From CAG-533 sp964589375 (GTDB lineage: Bacteria; Bacillota_I; Bacilli_A; RF39; UBA660): a stretch of DNA of 64,000 nt. Within the stretch, counting starts at the first letter, position 1, and each line of letters opens with the position of its first letter. The notes beneath the pieces are model-generated. The model did no database searches. It was not told the DNA's origin and worked only from the letters and a program-made list of their open reading frames with translations. This document shows, piece after piece, positions 44,657 through 54,071 of the stretch. The stretch covers positions 19,257-83,256 of the forward strand of contig CAZPSA010000001.1 in the NCBI GenBank assembly GCA_964589375.1, read 5' to 3'. Both the position numbers and the translations under genes were made by a program.

Positions 44657-44711
44657 AGCTGTAATTTTTGTACAGCTTAAATATTATACCATATTTTCTT
44701 CCTTTTAGCAA
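44657..44711 (-). promoter_or_regulatory. tex promoter with downstream palindrome
   Basis: TTGCTA (44711-44706), 17 nt, TGG-TATAAT (44688-44683). Just downstream, AGCTGTA-7-TACAGCT (44657-44677) is a perfect inverted repeat at the expected start of transcription: an operator or a 5' RNA hairpin. Confidence 0.7.
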
Positions 44712-44761
44712 ACAATTAGCCTATCTGAAATCTATATAATAATCTTTTGTTTTTTTAAAAT

Positions 44762-45421
44762 TTATTCAGAAAAATGGTCATTTACTATTTTTAAAACATT
44801 CCATAAAATATAAATAGTTTGTTTTTGTCTAATTTCATTACGTGAGCCACTTACTTTATATGATGCTACATATTCACATTTTTTATTTAAAATATTTGTT
44901 ATAATAGCAAAATCAAAAGTTCCATCTTTTATATCTTTAGTATTTCCCCCAGCTCTTCCCGTAACACTAACAGAAATTGACGCATTACTTAATTTATGTA
45001 CTCCTTCTGCCATTTCTTTAGCCACTTCTTTTGAATAAACACTATATTTTTCAAGGGTTGTTTTTTTTACACCAAGTATTTTTTCTTTAGCACATTCACT
45101 ATATGTTACATAACTTTCATTGATAACACTAGATGCGCCTGGAACATTAATAATTGTTGAAGCAAGCATTCCGCCTGTACATGATTCACCAAAACTAATT
45201 GTTAAATTATTTTTCTTTAAGGCATCTACTAAAAGTGCTTCTAAGCTTATCCCCATAAAGCCAATAACATATTGTTTATTTTTTTCTAAGAATTCTTGAT
45301 AACTTAAAAAATCAGTAAAATACCAAGTAACCGTATTTAAAGATGTTTTAAAGGGAATTCTTTCTTTATACCATAATAATAATGATTCATAATCTATTGT
45401 AACTATCTCTAATTCATTCAT
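44762..45421 (-). CDS. CinA C-terminal-domain protein (PncC-like NMN amidohydrolase)
   Basis: 219 residues. The CinA_C domain (~60-215) has SFGESCTGGMLASTI and VTGRAGGNTKDIKDGT. Such proteins deamidate nicotinamide mononucleotide in pyridine-nucleotide salvage. The motif reads GRAGG in place of the usual GIAGP. The N-terminal ~58 residues (YKERIPFKTSLNT) are an extra piece, not the molybdopterin-binding domain of full CinA. Single-gene unit divergent from yigZ. Confidence 0.85.
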   Translation of the reverse strand: MNELEIVTIDYESLLLWYKERIPFKTSLNTVTWYFTDFLSYQEFLEKNKQYVIGFMGISLEALLVDALKKNNLTISFGESCTGGMLASTIINVPGASSVINESYVTYSECAKEKILGVKKTTLEKYSVYSKEVAKEMAEGVHKLSNASISVSVTGRAGGNTKDIKDGTFDFAIITNILNKKCEYVASYKVSGSRNEIRQKQTIYILWNVLKIVNDHFSE

Positions 45422-45511
45422 ACATTTTCACTCCATTTATTAAGTATTATAACACATTACTTTTAATTTTTTTTATTTTTTGCTATACTATAGTTATAGG
45501 AGATAAATGCT

Positions 45512-46117
45512 ATGAATACAATAAATGGTGAAATTGTAAATACACTTGAAATAAATAAAAGTACATTTATTACATACCTTAAACACGCAACTGAAGTTGA
45601 AGATGCGAAAGACTACGTTCAATATGTAAAAGCCATTCATCCAAACGCTACTCACCATATTGTGGTAATGACAATTGGTAAAACTGGTGAATACGGACAA
45701 GCAAATGACGATGGAGAACCAAGTGGTACTGCTGCCCTTCCCGCTCTTGATGTTTTTAGAAAAAATGATATCACTAATTTTGTTTGTGTTATTGTTAGAT
45801 ATTTTGGAGGAATTAAACTAGGAGCAGGGGGACTTGTTAGAGCTTATTCTAAGTCCGCAAGCGAAGCTTTAAAATTATTACCGATAACTCCAATTATTGA
45901 GTATACTAATGTCAGTCTAACTTTTGATTATAGTTTTTTAAATCTTTTAGAAAATCGCTTAAGTGATGTTGAAATAATAAACAAGAGCTTTAGTGATTCT
46001 GTTACTTTTATATTAAAATGTCCTAAGACAAATGTTAATAGTATTATTTCAAAAATTGTATCTTTAACAAATAATTTAATCAAATATCAAATATTAGAAA
46101 ACAACGAAAAAGGATGA
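45512..46117 (+). CDS. yigZ: YigZ/IMPACT family protein
   Basis: 201 residues. ANDDGEPSGTAALPALDVF and VRYFGGIKLGAGGLVRAY are the family signature; a UPF0029 C-terminal ferredoxin-like domain follows. The biochemical role in bacteria is unsettled (a regulator or peptidase-related in older notes). AGGAGATAA before the ATG. Divergent from the CinA-like gene; the short spacer carries a TATACT box. Confidence 0.93.
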   Translation: MNTINGEIVNTLEINKSTFITYLKHATEVEDAKDYVQYVKAIHPNATHHIVVMTIGKTGEYGQANDDGEPSGTAALPALDVFRKNDITNFVCVIVRYFGGIKLGAGGLVRAYSKSASEALKLLPITPIIEYTNVSLTFDYSFLNLLENRLSDVEIINKSFSDSVTFILKCPKTNVNSIISKIVSLTNNLIKYQILENNEKG

Positions 46118-46130
46118 TTTAATCATCCTT
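46110..46130. terminator. Bidirectional terminator over two stop codons
   Basis: AAGGATGATT and AATCATCCTT form a perfect 10-bp repeat with a 1-nt centre, followed by ATTTATTTT (plus). It covers the stop codons of both convergent genes. Confidence 0.8.
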
Positions 46131-47040
46131 ATTTATTTTCTTTCTTTTTAGAAAATATTGGAAGTAACATATTAGTTGATTCCATATATTCCTTATATCC
46201 TTGTTTTGTTTCTAATTGTCTTTTTTCCATCATTGGAATACTTATTGTAACAAACATTAAGAAAATAATGAGTGGTGAGAAAATTAATATCCAGGTTGAA
46301 TCTTTATAAAAAGATGACCCCATCCACCAAATGCCAATCCAAAATAAAATTTCACCAAAATAATTAGGATGGCGGCTTGTTTTCCATAATCCTTTATCAC
46401 ATACTAAACCATCATTGCTGGAGACGTTTTTAAATGAATGTAACTGCCCATCAGCAACAGTTTCAATAACAATTCCTAAAAAGGCAATAATAACCCCAAG
46501 ATAAGTTGAAATAGTAGGTGTGGTGCCAACATTAAATTCTAAGACATACTTAAATGCTGGAAGGAGACCAATAAAAACAATAACAGTTGGAAATAAATGA
46601 ATTCCAAATAAATTAATTAGTGGCCAAAGGGCAGGATGCTTTTCTTTTAAGTTTACGTATCGCCAGTCTTGAATATGTAAATTTTTAAAAGTATAAATAA
46701 AGTTAGCTGTTAATCTTATTCCCCAAATAAAGATTGTACCAATTAGTAAAATAACAAATCCATTATCAATTACTTTAAGTTTTAAAGCATATATCGTAAT
46801 TAAGATAATAGGCATAACACTCCAATATGGATCATAGATAGAAGAGTTAGCAAAACAGCTACTAATTATAAAGACAAACACTGTCATAATTACATCAACT
46901 ATAAATAAATTAAGGATGGCTTTATCTTTAATATCCGGCAATATACTATCAAATACCCCATATAAAAGAAAGGATCCAATACATACAATAATATACGTTA
47001 AAGCTATAATTATTAAACTTAAAGCTCTATTTCTTTTCAT
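46129..47040 (-). CDS. DUF1295 / steroid-reductase-like membrane protein
   Basis: 303 residues, about eight membrane helices. TSRHPNYFGEILFWIGIWWMG is the hallmark of DUF1295 and the related isoprenylcysteine methyltransferase-type domain, and ends with a cytosolic SNMLLPIFSKKK tail. Membrane enzyme of unknown substrate; NADPH-dependent reductase or methyltransferase activity is suggested by kinship. Confidence 0.85.
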   Translation of the reverse strand: MKRNRALSLIIIALTYIIVCIGSFLLYGVFDSILPDIKDKAILNLFIVDVIMTVFVFIISSCFANSSIYDPYWSVMPIILITIYALKLKVIDNGFVILLIGTIFIWGIRLTANFIYTFKNLHIQDWRYVNLKEKHPALWPLINLFGIHLFPTVIVFIGLLPAFKYVLEFNVGTTPTISTYLGVIIAFLGIVIETVADGQLHSFKNVSSNDGLVCDKGLWKTSRHPNYFGEILFWIGIWWMGSSFYKDSTWILIFSPLIIFLMFVTISIPMMEKRQLETKQGYKEYMESTNMLLPIFSKKKENK

Positions 47041-47162
47041 ACATTCACCCCATTTACTAATATATTATAACATTATTTTATTATTTATATTCTATTTTAA
47101 CTTTATTATTTTGACAAAACTTTAATTATTTGTTAAAATATTAAAAGAAAGGTCGTGTAAAT

Positions 47163-48107
47163 ATGCAATTAATGAATGATGAAAAACACTATGTTACAAT
47201 GAATAACTATTGTTTAAATCGCTTTACGAAGAAAACATATCGTATAAGTTTAAATGGTGATTTTAGTTGTCCTAATCGTGATGGTAAAATAAGTACTAAT
47301 GGTTGCATATTTTGTTCAGAAAAAGGAAGTGGTGATTTTGCTGGCGAAAAAAACCTTCCTTTAAATATTCAATTTGAAAATATCTTAAGAATAATGAAGA
47401 AAAAATGGCCTGATGGATATTATATTGCTTATTTTCAAGCAAATACAAATACATATGGTCCTCTTTCTAAATTAAAAAGTACTTTTAGTCAAATAATAAC
47501 AAAAGATGGACCAATAAACAAAGATATCAAAGTATTAAGTATCGCAACAAGACCCGACTGTTTAGATGATGAAAAAATAGAATATTTAAAAGAATTAAAT
47601 AAACAAGTTGAAGTCTGGGTTGAACTTGGATTTCAAACATCTAATGAATTAACTGCAACCTTTATTAATAGAGGCTACACCAATGATGTATTTATTGATA
47701 CGGTAACACGCCTTCAAAAAGCAGGATTATATATCGTTGTTCATATTATTAATGGACTTCCTAATGAAACAAAAACCGATATGTTAAATACTTTAAAGTT
47801 AGTTAATTCTTTAAATATTAATGCCATTAAAATTCATATGTTACATGTAATGAAAAATACTCCTTTAGGAAAAATATATGAAGATACTCCTTTTAAACTA
47901 TTAACATTAGAAGAATATGTTGATATTGTTGTTCTACAATTAAGAAATTTAAACGAAAATGTAGTAGTCCAAAGAATTACTGGGGATGCACCAAAAGATT
48001 TATTATTGGCCCCTAAATGGACGTTAAAAAAGTTTGTAGTAATGAATGAAATAGATAAAGTAATGAGAAAAAATAATTATTGGCAAGGTGATTTATGTTC
48101 AAAATAG
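47163..48107 (+). CDS. ytqA: YtqA-type radical SAM protein (TIGR01212 family)
   Basis: 314 residues. CPNRDGKISTNGCIFC carries the cluster cysteines in the long-spaced form typical of this family, plus SIATRPDCLDDE and VELGFQTSNE. Family members act in tRNA wobble-uridine modification in Bacillus (recently linked to the cmnm5s2U pathway, from memory). It overlaps ytqB by 13 nt, the same pair as in B. subtilis. AAAGG before the ATG. Confidence 0.92.
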   Translation: MQLMNDEKHYVTMNNYCLNRFTKKTYRISLNGDFSCPNRDGKISTNGCIFCSEKGSGDFAGEKNLPLNIQFENILRIMKKKWPDGYYIAYFQANTNTYGPLSKLKSTFSQIITKDGPINKDIKVLSIATRPDCLDDEKIEYLKELNKQVEVWVELGFQTSNELTATFINRGYTNDVFIDTVTRLQKAGLYIVVHIINGLPNETKTDMLNTLKLVNSLNINAIKIHMLHVMKNTPLGKIYEDTPFKLLTLEEYVDIVVLQLRNLNENVVVQRITGDAPKDLLLAPKWTLKKFVVMNEIDKVMRKNNYWQGDLCSK

Positions 48108-48658
48108 TAGAATTTTCACATTTATTAATAAATGAATATTTAAAAAGAAATAGACATCAAAATATGACCTTTATTGATGCTACTTGTGGTAGAGGTAATG
48201 ACACAATCTATATGGCTAATATTTTAAAAGATATTGGCCATGTCTATAGCTATGATATTCAACAAGTTGCAATTGACTATACAAAAGAATTACTTAATAA
48301 AGAAAATATCACTAATGTTACTTTATATAATGAAAGTCATGAGTTTATTAAAGAAATAGATATTGACTTAGTAATTTATAACTTAGGATATCTACCAAAT
48401 GGTGATAAAGCCATAACTACTAAATGTAATACAACTCTATCTTCCATCAAGAAAATGATTACTTTAATAAACCTAAATCCTAAGATGTTAATTATTATTG
48501 TTATTTATCCAGGTCATTTAGAAGGTAAAAGAGAAAGTGATGCTATAAATAGTTATGTAAAATCATTACCAAGTAATACTTATTTACTTACAAAATATCA
48601 AAATTATAATCGTGAAACATCACCTTATATAATAACAATATCAAAAGATACAAAGTAA
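48095..48658 (+). CDS. ytqB: YtqB/MnmM-type class I methyltransferase
   Basis: 187 residues. SAM motif FIDATCGRGNDT, an acidic end of strand 2 (VYSYDIQ) and DLVIYNLGYLPNGDK at the active site. YtqB (MnmM) methylates the aminomethyl group of nm5s2U in tRNA in Gram-positives. Translationally coupled to ytqA, supporting a joint tRNA pathway. Confidence 0.9.
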   Translation: MFKIVEFSHLLINEYLKRNRHQNMTFIDATCGRGNDTIYMANILKDIGHVYSYDIQQVAIDYTKELLNKENITNVTLYNESHEFIKEIDIDLVIYNLGYLPNGDKAITTKCNTTLSSIKKMITLINLNPKMLIIIVIYPGHLEGKRESDAINSYVKSLPSNTYLLTKYQNYNRETSPYIITISKDTK

Positions 48659-48686
48659 AAAGCCCCTAAAAGAGGCTTTTTATTTT
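48657..48686. terminator. Bidirectional terminator
   Basis: AAAAAGCC, 9-nt loop, GGCTTTTT with T-runs on both strands, between ytqB (plus) and the surface-protein gene (minus). Confidence 0.88.
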
Positions 48687-51600
48687 ACATTGATTGTTTT
48701 TTTCTCATTATTAATAATAAACCTAATAATGAACTTAGAGTTAAGAATACATGACTTAATGAAGAACAACCCCTTAATTTAGGCATACTTTCAGTGCGAG
48801 TTGCACCACAATCCTTACAAGTATAAGTTTTAATACCATCTTCTCTAATATTTGGATCTTTAGTTACAACTCCATCATTCCAAGAATGAGGATGTTCATC
48901 AATTTTATTATGACAATTTTCACATTCTTGATAATGTGTAGTACTATTATGATGATATTGATAGTTATGTTCTAACTTCTTTATAGTTAAATCAACAACT
49001 TCATTCATACATGCTTCATCGGTGAATGATTTATTACAAGTAGGACAACTCCAGTATTCTATAACACCATCTTTATCACATGTAGCATTAACTTTTTCAT
49101 GATGAGTTTTACCACTATGATTTAATTTTTCTTTTGTAACTACATTATCATAACTCTTTGTTCCAAATGCTGTATTTTTAAATGTAGCACTTAATGTTGA
49201 AAGTTCATCTTTTGTACAACTTACATTTTGAGTAACAACTTTAGTTACTTCAATAGTTTCAGTTTCAACATGACTTGCATCATGGATACATGTTCTTTCC
49301 GCTTTAATCTTTGTATTATTTTCAATTAAAGAATAACTTACTTCACCATATGTATGACTTAATTTTTCAAGTGTAACATTAGATACTTCTTTTGTACATG
49401 CTTCATCAGTGAATGATTTATTACAAGTAGGACAGCTCCAGTATTCAATGTTACCTTCTTTTCCACATGTAGCACTAACTTTTTCATGATGAGTTTTACC
49501 ACTATGATTTAATTTTTCTTTTGTAACTACNNNNNNNNNNNNNNNNNNNNNNNNNNNNNNNNNNNNNNNNNNNNNNNNNNNNNNNNNNNNNNNNNNNNNN
49601 NNNNNNNNNNNNNNNNNNNNNNNNNNNNNNTTATTTTCAATTAAAGAATAACTTACTTCACCATATGTATGACTTAATTTTTCAATTTTTAAATCTTTAA
49701 TTTCTACATCATTTTCATCAAAATATTTTTTACATACACTACATTCATAATGAGCTTTAGTTCCATAATCTCCACATGTTGCTGGAACTTCATTAATCCA
49801 TTTACCTCCATGAATATGAAGTGTTTCAAATTGAGGTAATTCAAATATAGCCATGAAACGATAGCAATAATCAGGGTTTCGCAAATCAGCACCCAATATT
49901 GATATAGGATTACCTACACCTTCTAAATAAACATTTTTAGTAGTAATATTGAAAATATCGATATAGGTTCCACTAGATTGATCATAAGCAAGCTCTACTA
50001 TTAAATAATATTTATAATCCTCTAAGAATAAATAATTTTGATAATTAAAATTATAATTAATAATATAATTCCTATTACCATATGCATAATAACTTAATAA
50101 ATTAGGTGAAGTCGAAATAGTAACATAATTTGTATTTTCTGATAATAATTCACGTATACCAAAAGTATTAACTTTAATCTTTAAATCGCTTAAAGTTGAA
50201 CCAAATTCCCAGTTTTCAAGTGATAAATTTATATTTTCAACGTATATATAATCAGATTCATAATTACATTTAGTACATACTTGTAAATTATTATAAATAT
50301 GTTTTTCAACTTTAATATATTCACAACTACAAAAACTATAATGTATATCAGAATTTAATTCATAATAATCTTCGTCAAATGAATGTGTATGATTTTCATC
50401 AACAAATGTTATAAAATAATTATATATTATAGCATCAGCATAAGAATTGTATTCATCAAAAAAGAAACCGGTAGTATTTTTTATTGTAATATCTTTAGGT
50501 TCTAGTTCTGATGTGTCATATATATCATTATTATCAAATAAAATCATAATAACATAAGTATTATTATTTTCTAAAGTGGTATCAGGACTAATAAATCCAC
50601 CGTAAACATTCCGATAATCAATGATTTTCACTATATCTGAATTTAATCCATCAACTTTTATAGTTAAATCACCTAAAGTTTTTCCAAGTTCAGCATTTTC
50701 TAATGTTGCATTAATTTTTGTAACTTTAGTAACAGGATTATTTTCATCTACTAAACGAGGTAATTCAAAATATAAGCATAGAATTTGAGTATCGCCACCA
50801 CCATTATAATAATGATAATACAATTTAGAATCTAATCCTTTAATATTAAATTTTGAAATGTCAATAGAGTTTAAATCACTAGAATATTCAACATATATTT
50901 GAACATATAAATAATAATTTGTATTAAAAACAAAAGTTGCATTAGAAGACTGAATTCCACCTAAGTTGAACTCTTTTTCATAACCAAATCGAAAATAATT
51001 TACAAATAATCTATTACTTACTATATCATCATCAAATTCTAGTAATGTATCAAATACCTTGCTTCCTTCACTATATCCAGTAAGAACTAAATCAAAATTT
51101 GTTAGATTAAAAATTCTAATAGATCCACAAATATTACAATAGTTATCTAAATCATCTTGATAAACATGTTCACCATAAATATTTTTCCCACAAAGATCAC
51201 AAAATCCATAATGTGCATCATCGTCATAATACCAAGATTCAACAGAATGAATACATTCTGTAGTTCTAAGGTTAATATCTAGATGTATACGTAGCAAAGA
51301 TCCACTATTACTGATTATAAAATCATAATTATTACCAAATCCTTCAAGTTCAAGTTTATCTTTAGTGAAGTTTATAAAAGTATAACCAGCAGGTGCTGCT
51401 AAAAATAAATCTAAATTAACAATATATGAAGTATCAAAAACTTCAGTACTATCAGGTTCTATAAATGATCCTCGTTTAATTAAATAAAAAACTTCATCAT
51501 GTAGTTTAATGTTTGTTTCACTAGATATTAACTTTATGTCTTTTATTAATTTACCTACTTCTATTCCTTCAAACGAATAACTAAGTTTAGGTACATCTTT

Positions 51601-53802
51601 AATTTTAGATTCACCGCCAAGAATAGGAAGACTAACTACAACACAGAAATAATTTTCATAAAAATGTCGGTCTACAACAGCACCACCTTTACCACCAACA
51701 AGAATTTGAGAACTATAAAGCACGTCATAATCTGCAGATTCACTTACTTCAAAATAAATATGTAAATAATATTTTTTATTTGGTAAAAAATATGGATTAT
51801 ATCCTTCAGATGTTGTGCCAGCTCCAGTTGAATCAAAAATTTCATTTATACAATAAGTATATCTACCATATGTTACATTTTCTGGTAAATATATATCAGT
51901 TACATCTTCAGGAAGACTAACTTTAATATCGTATACAGAGCCATCTACTACATAATTTGAATAATTAATAATAATTCTGGTAAAATTACAAATATTACAA
52001 GTAGCGTCATTATCATCAGTATATACATGGTCAGTTCTAGGAATAACAAAATCTTCTTGGCTTGAAATAATATTTTTATTTATATCAAAATAAACGTGAC
52101 AATCTTCACATTCATATATATCTTTAAAGCCTACATTTAAACAAGTTGCGGGAGTACCCTTAATTAGTTCACCAAATGTGTGTTTATTTGGATCTTTAGG
52201 TAATAAAATATCTGTAATAAGATTTTCATTTTTATCAAAGCATACTTTACATACAGAACATTCATAGTGAGCTTTAAGACCTAAATTACTACAATTTGAT
52301 GGACTTTCTGGAATCCAGTCGCCTAAGTCATGAACATTAGTTTTAGCAAGAATAATATCTGAATATTCATTATAATTACTATCAACTGAATATCCACAAT
52401 TTGTACATTCATAATGGGCTTTTACACCAGTTGACGCACAAGTTGGAAGTTTTTCTTCAATCCATTCACCATATGTATGACTAGTACATGGAATATCAAG
52501 ATAATATTTAACGCCAGCCTCACATACGCCTGTATATGTTCCGCCAGTATTAGAAAACATTTTACTTAAACTAACACTTTCACTATTAATAGTATTTTCA
52601 GACAAACTCCATTCGTAGCGATAATTTCCTACTCTTTCTGTTGAAATTTTAATATTAGAACATCCATCAAACATAGAATCACAGCACTTATTTGCAGAAA
52701 AATCAGTCGCTGCAATTTTCGGAAGTTTAACTAAAGCTGTACAAGAATCAAACATACCTTCATAACAAAAGCCGTATAATTTTAATGCCGGTAAGTCAGG
52801 TGCTACAGCTAATTTTTTACATTCAGCAAACATATGATTATAACACTCCCAAGCAAGAGTTGTGGCAGGAAGTTCTGGTGCTTCTGTTAAACTTTCACAA
52901 AATTGAAACATCGAACTATAGCAGCTATTTGCAAGGGTTTTGGCAGGTAGCGCCGGAGCAGTTTTTAAATTTTCACAGTTATAAAACATACAACGATAGC
53001 AATCATTAGTTAACGTTGTAGCAGGAAGCACAGGTGCGGTTTCAATTTTTAAACAGTTAGCAAACATATTCTTATAGCAGCTTTCTGTTAGTGTCGTAAT
53101 TGGAAGCGCAGGTGCGTTTTCTAAATTTGAACAGCAGAAAAACATATAAGCATAATTATAGTTACTACCACTTGTAAATGAAGTAGCAGGAAGTTCTGGT
53201 GCTCTTTTTAAATTTTCGCAGTAATTAAACATATAATAGTATGCTTTTTTAGGAATTACAGTAGAAGGTAGAGTTGGACTAGATATTAAAGCTTTACACT
53301 TAGAAAAAAGCCAAGCAAAAGCGTAATCACCTATAGCAGGTTCTTCACCATTTAATACTTTTTTATAATCTAATAAAGTTAAAATATTTCCACTGCAATC
53401 TACATTGCTACCAGTTTCAAATTTAAACCCCTCTAAAATAGCATTAGTATCTGTTTCATTGTATCCAGATATAACAGTATTAACAACACCTTCACTATTT
53501 CTTAAATATAATACATATTTACCATCTTTTAAACCAGATGTAATTTTGTTAGTTGTTGTTGAATTTGATGTTGGAAAACTTTGCCAAGTAGACCCATCAA
53601 TAGAATAATCTAAACTAGCAGGGCTTTGAGCACGAGACATACTAAATTCTTTATTACTTGAAAAAGTAAGATAACCAGTCTCTTCTTGAGTTTGTGTTAT
53701 AGTTTCACCATTTACTTTATTTTTAGAAAATAAAGGCGAAAAGCTAATAAGCCCCATAAAGAAAGCAAATACAAATAATTTAAATAAATTTTTTATTTTC
53801 AA
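48685..53802 (-). CDS. Large BspA-like repeat surface protein (interrupted by an assembly gap)
   Basis: About 1705 residues as assembled, with unknown residues at the gap. TTG start (GGAGGG 6 nt upstream), signal peptide (~1-30), then seven or more ~24-aa BspA/DUF285-type repeats (~165-375, consensus CYxxMFxxCxxLxxAPxLPA), then pairs of CxxC-containing modules (HYECTNCGY, HYECSVCK, YECEDCHV), an all-beta middle, and near the C-terminus a 129-aa tandem repeat with SCPTCNKSFTDEAC. The end is CSSLSHVFLTLSSLLGLLLI plus RKKQ: a membrane anchor without LPxTG. Likely adhesin or host-interaction protein. Its upstream region has an unusual array of operator-like repeats. Confidence 0.88.
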   Translation of the reverse strand: MKIKNLFKLFVFAFFMGLISFSPLFSKNKVNGETITQTQEETGYLTFSSNKEFSMSRAQSPASLDYSIDGSTWQSFPTSNSTTTNKITSGLKDGKYVLYLRNSEGVVNTVISGYNETDTNAILEGFKFETGSNVDCSGNILTLLDYKKVLNGEEPAIGDYAFAWLFSKCKALISSPTLPSTVIPKKAYYYMFNYCENLKRAPELPATSFTSGSNYNYAYMFFCCSNLENAPALPITTLTESCYKNMFANCLKIETAPVLPATTLTNDCYRCMFYNCENLKTAPALPAKTLANSCYSSMFQFCESLTEAPELPATTLAWECYNHMFAECKKLAVAPDLPALKLYGFCYEGMFDSCTALVKLPKIAATDFSANKCCDSMFDGCSNIKISTERVGNYRYEWSLSENTINSESVSLSKMFSNTGGTYTGVCEAGVKYYLDIPCTSHTYGEWIEEKLPTCASTGVKAHYECTNCGYSVDSNYNEYSDIILAKTNVHDLGDWIPESPSNCSNLGLKAHYECSVCKVCFDKNENLITDILLPKDPNKHTFGELIKGTPATCLNVGFKDIYECEDCHVYFDINKNIISSQEDFVIPRTDHVYTDDNDATCNICNFTRIIINYSNYVVDGSVYDIKVSLPEDVTDIYLPENVTYGRYTYCINEIFDSTGAGTTSEGYNPYFLPNKKYYLHIYFEVSESADYDVLYSSQILVGGKGGAVVDRHFYENYFCVVVSLPILGGESKIKDVPKLSYSFEGIEVGKLIKDIKLISSETNIKLHDEVFYLIKRGSFIEPDSTEVFDTSYIVNLDLFLAAPAGYTFINFTKDKLELEGFGNNYDFIISNSGSLLRIHLDINLRTTECIHSVESWYYDDDAHYGFCDLCGKNIYGEHVYQDDLDNYCNICGSIRIFNLTNFDLVLTGYSEGSKVFDTLLEFDDDIVSNRLFVNYFRFGYEKEFNLGGIQSSNATFVFNTNYYLYVQIYVEYSSDLNSIDISKFNIKGLDSKLYYHYYNGGGDTQILCLYFELPRLVDENNPVTKVTKINATLENAELGKTLGDLTIKVDGLNSDIVKIIDYRNVYGGFISPDTTLENNNTYVIMILFDNNDIYDTSELEPKDITIKNTTGFFFDEYNSYADAIIYNYFITFVDENHTHSFDEDYYELNSDIHYSFCSCEYIKVEKHIYNNLQVCTKCNYESDYIYVENINLSLENWEFGSTLSDLKIKVNTFGIRELLSENTNYVTISTSPNLLSYYAYGNRNYIINYNFNYQNYLFLEDYKYYLIVELAYDQSSGTYIDIFNITTKNVYLEGVGNPISILGADLRNPDYCYRFMAIFELPQFETLHIHGGKWINEVPATCGDYGTKAHYECSVCKKYFDENDVEIKDLKIEKLSHTYGEVSYSLIENXXXXXXXXXXXXXXXXXXXXXXXXXXXXXXXXXXVVTKEKLNHSGKTHHEKVSATCGKEGNIEYWSCPTCNKSFTDEACTKEVSNVTLEKLSHTYGEVSYSLIENNTKIKAERTCIHDASHVETETIEVTKVVTQNVSCTKDELSTLSATFKNTAFGTKSYDNVVTKEKLNHSGKTHHEKVNATCDKDGVIEYWSCPTCNKSFTDEACMNEVVDLTIKKLEHNYQYHHNSTTHYQECENCHNKIDEHPHSWNDGVVTKDPNIREDGIKTYTCKDCGATRTESMPKLRGCSSLSHVFLTLSSLLGLLLIMRKKQSM
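49008..49683. repeat. 387-bp coding tandem repeat spanning the gap
   Basis: The segment ending GTAACTAC recurs at a distance of 387 bp (ends 49143 and 49530), and the TTATTTTCAATT block at 49316 recurs at 49631 after the N run. If the array is regular, the missing DNA is 172 bp plus a multiple of 387, not the 100 N shown; the difference of 72 keeps the reading frame. Confidence 0.8.
49531..49630. other. Assembly gap, 100 N
   Basis: Exactly 100 N inside near-identical tandem repeats, so this is a scaffolding placeholder and not a measured length. Confidence 0.98.
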
Positions 53803-53869
53803 TTTTTTCCCTCCATTAATTAAATTAATTTTTAAGTATTAATTTTATTAACTTAAAAATTCCTTCTAT

Positions 53870-53898
53870 ATTATATCAAATAATAATGTGATTTACAA
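53870..53898 (-). promoter_or_regulatory. Promoter of the surface-protein gene
   Basis: TTGTAA (53898-53893), 17 nt, TATAAT (53875-53870) on the minus strand, with a ~65-nt leader before the TTG start. Confidence 0.8.
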
Positions 53899-53918
53899 GT
53901 AAATTGAACATTAATTAT

Positions 53919-54027
53919 TGTATTTTATCACTAATTATTATTTTATGTGATAAAATACAAAACATTTCATTTTATCACATTATCGACCATTTTTATTATC
54001 ATTTTATCACATTTTTTGTGATATAAT
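53919..54027. promoter_or_regulatory. Array of ATTTTATCAC operator-like repeats
   Basis: ATTTTATCAC occurs at 53922, 53969 and 54001; its inverse GTGATAAAAT at 53947 and, with one mismatch, at 54018. The first pair forms a perfect 13-bp inverted repeat (53919-53931 and 53947-53959). Two direct copies lie 32 bp apart, close to three helical turns. All lie directly upstream of the surface-protein promoter: a likely activator or repressor array. Confidence 0.65.
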
Positions 54028-54029
54028 GC

Positions 54030-54065
54030 AAACAAAAACATCTAATAGATTATACTACTAGATGT
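54030..54065. terminator. Terminator after the SpoIIQ-like gene
   Basis: ACATCTA and TAGATGT with a 14-nt loop, followed by TTTTTG on the minus strand and by ATTTTTTT on the plus strand. Confidence 0.75.
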
Positions 54066-54071
54066 ATTTTT

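Noticed and set aside
49008..49683. CRISPR-like direct repeats
   Set aside because: Repeats are 387 bp, in frame and part of a surface-protein coding sequence.
53919..54027. CRISPR array, from repeated ATTTTATCAC units
   Set aside because: Units are too short (10-13 bp), in both orientations, with unequal spacing and no cas genes.
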